From the NCBI GenBank assembly GCA_007859835.1, contig SJPJ01000001.1, forward strand, positions 2,775,257 through 2,839,256: a stretch of 64,000 nt of DNA, in the 5' to 3' direction. A model generated the notes under the pieces. The model did not search any database and was not told the origin of the DNA. It worked only from the letters and a program-made list of their open reading frames with translations. Position 1 is the stretch's first letter, and every line of letters begins with the position of its first letter. This stretch comes from Novipirellula herctigrandis. Lineage in GTDB: Bacteria; Planctomycetota; Planctomycetia; Pirellulales; Pirellulaceae. This document shows positions 62,055 to 64,000 of this stretch, piece after piece. Made by a program: the position numbers and the translations under genes.

Positions 62055-63455
62055 ATGCTTAACCAGAAAAGGTTGAAAGTAATGCCGTTCGCCGTCGTGG
62101 CAACGAGCATTTTTGCGTTGCTTTGCATCGGCGTTGAAGGCCCATTTGTAAGTGCTTTTGCAGTGGCCGCATGGGTTGTCACGGGAACATTGCTGACGAT
62201 TGCCCTTTCACAATCCATCAAGCCAAACCAAATCACCTTCATATTGCTCTCGCCCTTCTGCTTCTACTTACTGTTCGCGTACGTCTACAAAGCGGTTGCC
62301 TCATATAACCCCGACAACACAGTCGTCGTTATGATTTTTGGCGATGGCGATCGAGCCACTTCGCCATCGTTCGGACTCGCGCTCACCATGGCTGCAACAG
62401 GCGTATCAGCAAGTTGGCTGGCAATTTGGCTATCCCGAACGAAGCTCGCACCTCAACTGGAGATGAAACGCCACGGACGAATCAACGAACCGCTGCTCTA
62501 TTCAGTCATCCTTGTTAGCCTCGTCGTTAAATGGATCGCGTCTTATCGATTGGGATGGGGCGTACCGGGTGCCCAAATTTCGGGCGCAATCCCATTGGTT
62601 ACTGGCGTCGTGGTGATCTACTGCCGATTTGGCTTATTACTTCTGCTCACCGCGACCATCTATCACGCGTTGGTAGTAAAACGGAGCCTGTTAAAAGCGG
62701 CACTCGCTTCCACCGTGACCATGGCATTCGTATTAATGGACCTGGGCATTGGGTCAAAATACTCACTCGTTTACGTCGTGGTGATCGCTGCGTTAGTACT
62801 CTTTCAGTATTCAACGACAAACCGAAGGCCACCAATCGCCCTTTACGTTTTCTTGTTTTTCGCAGCATCTTCCTGCTTGGTTCTATACAAGTATGTCAAT
62901 TACTATCGCTTCGCCCGACTACGTGGCCAAGAGATGAGCATTACTGAAATGGTTGATTTCGCCAAAGTATTTGCTGCTACCGATGAAAAATCGGGCAGTA
63001 GAATTTTGAATCGCATCAATGGGTTTGAGAAAGTCCTGCTCTCGATGGAGTATGCCGAAGACATCAAGAATCCGGCGCCAATTGATGTATTGATCCCCGG
63101 TGACTTTGCCGACAACTTTACCACCAGCGTGACCGGATCCAAGGAAAGCATCAACGCAGTTGGCTGTACGCAAATTGGTTTCTTTGCATTGTTTTGCAAT
63201 CGCATCCCAATCGTGTTTTTCCCTGTCATGCTAGCCGTGCAACTTTCGCTGATCGCTTTGTCATCGGCCTCCATGAAGGTGCTTCAATACCGCGAGACGA
63301 TCATTGTTACCGCGATGGTCCTCGCAATCTTTATTGTCATCTTCCAATTCGCTAGCGGCGCATTGTTAAACAGGGGAAAAGAGTTTGCGATCATTATCCT
63401 TGTGGCAATCGTCCTCGATCGTTACTTAATGAAAAACAGCGATCCATGCTCGTGA
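62055..63455 (+). CDS. Wzy-like polysaccharide polymerase (membrane protein)
   Basis: A 466-residue integral membrane protein with about eleven hydrophobic segments and no strong signature. LYKYVNYYRFARLRGQEMSI and a hydrophilic loop around residues 300-370 (NRINGFEKVLLSMEYAEDI, PAPIDVLIPGDFADNFTTSVTG) fit a large extracytoplasmic loop of an oligosaccharide-repeat polymerase. Its position between a nucleotide-sugar dehydratase and a flippase is that of Wzy. The ATG at 62055 is taken; an upstream TTG at 62043 is in frame. It overlaps the flippase gene by up to ten bases. Function is inferred from context. Confidence 0.65.
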   Translation: MLNQKRLKVMPFAVVATSIFALLCIGVEGPFVSAFAVAAWVVTGTLLTIALSQSIKPNQITFILLSPFCFYLLFAYVYKAVASYNPDNTVVVMIFGDGDRATSPSFGLALTMAATGVSASWLAIWLSRTKLAPQLEMKRHGRINEPLLYSVILVSLVVKWIASYRLGWGVPGAQISGAIPLVTGVVVIYCRFGLLLLLTATIYHALVVKRSLLKAALASTVTMAFVLMDLGIGSKYSLVYVVVIAALVLFQYSTTNRRPPIALYVFLFFAASSCLVLYKYVNYYRFARLRGQEMSITEMVDFAKVFAATDEKSGSRILNRINGFEKVLLSMEYAEDIKNPAPIDVLIPGDFADNFTTSVTGSKESINAVGCTQIGFFALFCNRIPIVFFPVMLAVQLSLIALSSASMKVLQYRETIIVTAMVLAIFIVIFQFASGALLNRGKEFAIIILVAIVLDRYLMKNSDPCS

Positions 63456-64000
63456 TAGTACAGCGACTTGCGAAAAAGCATGGCGAAGTGCTTAAACTGG
63501 TTTCCTTTGGCGGTGGCGTTGCGGCATTTTCGTTTGCTGCAAACTTCCTTCTTGCGCGATACCTTCCAACGAGTGACTACGGTTTTTTCAGTTGGTGCTT
63601 GTTCATATCACAGTTGTTTTTCGTCTTCTCTGCCTTTGGGATGGACAGGACACTCGTACCTGATTTGGTTCAGTCAGAAGATAAGAAAACGCTCATTTCC
63701 GGATCGTTGCTACTGAACTTGGTTGCAGGATCGATAAGCCTCCCTCCAATTCTCTATTTCATCTGGGCGCAAAGTGAAACCTTCTCACAATCCATCACTG
63801 CTGTAGCCATCGTAGTGACGGGGATTTTGCTTGCTGCTTCACCGAAAGCGGTTTACGACGCCAGCCGAAAGATGTCGAGCCATGCATCGATGATCTTGGC
63901 GGAAAAAGGCATCTACATGCTTTCGGTCGCTGTTGTTTTGTTCTTAGCCGAACCAGAGCACGCATTTGTATGGGTCGCCGTAGCACTTTGCGCGACACGC
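63446..64000 (+). CDS. Polysaccharide flippase (Wzx/PST family), N-terminal part
   Basis: The first 185 codons of a protein cut by the right edge. It begins MLVIVQRLAKKHGEVLKLVSFGGG followed by a hydrophobic helix, LLARYLPTSDYGFFSWCLFISQLFF and FGMDRTLVPDLV. The LARxLPxxDYGxFxW pattern in the second helix is typical of the PST/Wzx flippases that move lipid-linked repeat units across the membrane. Two starts are possible: ATG 63446, or GTG 63452, which would make a classical four-base GTGA overlap with the preceding stop. The frame is open to the window end. Confidence 0.85.
   Translation, partial: MLVIVQRLAKKHGEVLKLVSFGGGVAAFSFAANFLLARYLPTSDYGFFSWCLFISQLFFVFSAFGMDRTLVPDLVQSEDKKTLISGSLLLNLVAGSISLPPILYFIWAQSETFSQSITAVAIVVTGILLAASPKAVYDASRKMSSHASMILAEKGIYMLSVAVVLFLAEPEHAFVWVAVALCATR

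Overview
The window looks like chromosomal DNA of a planctomycete, most likely a Pirellulaceae/Rhodopirellula-type organism. This is inferred from gene content: a redoxin/cytochrome c/copper-monooxygenase-like fusion with an RMPPW motif, a formylglycine sulfatase, an alpha-2-macroglobulin, a lone PknB-type kinase, weak Shine-Dalgarno usage and several very long exported proteins. No rRNA, tRNA, CRISPR array, prophage or intact insertion sequence was recognised.

Layout. 1-5059: the start of a Ser/Thr kinase, a small zinc-ribbon membrane protein, the redoxin fusion, a receiver-domain protein overlapping an orphan pseudopilin, and an unknown membrane-anchored protein. 5165-12842: a translation/transcription block in one direction, nusA - infB - rbfA - (degenerate HhH-GPD domain with histone-H1-like tail) - yebC. 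13102-24328: phosphofructokinase, a 2000-residue alpha-2-macroglobulin, an NfeD/ClpP-class membrane protease and a sulfatase. 24360-29705: an operon read leftwards, GntR regulator - ABC ATPase - ABC permease - unknown membrane protein, with a clear promoter and an overlapping palindrome. 29964-30159: a MITE-like element, followed by a DegP/HtrA protease.

31933-51336 is the most remarkable part: a type II secretion-like locus read leftwards. The compact operon gspE-F-G-H-I-J-K-(L/PilM-PilN)-(M)-(BON-like protein) is preceded by a 2782-residue exported protein. Where a GspD secretin would be expected, this protein consists of about 35 secretin-N-type modules, 13 of them near-identical 62-residue tandem copies, and shows no recognisable secretin barrel. 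With an ATPase, platform protein, four pseudopilins, GspK and assembly proteins, it may be a pseudopilus machine with an unusual periplasmic scaffold.

51603-64000: a U32-family tRNA/rRNA hydroxylation-type protein, a YugP-like zinc protease, then an exopolysaccharide/O-antigen cluster (ligase-like protein with TPR tail, BY-kinase/Wzc, CapD/WbpM-like dehydratase, Wzy-like membrane protein and the start of a Wzx flippase) running off the right edge.

A second theme is short tandem duplication. In-frame copies occur in several proteins. At four gene ends short arrays begin at or across the stop codon, and in three of these the repeat unit carries the stop codon and has a length that is not a multiple of three. 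Starts were chosen by domain content, overlap and visible ribosome-binding sites; no searches could be run.
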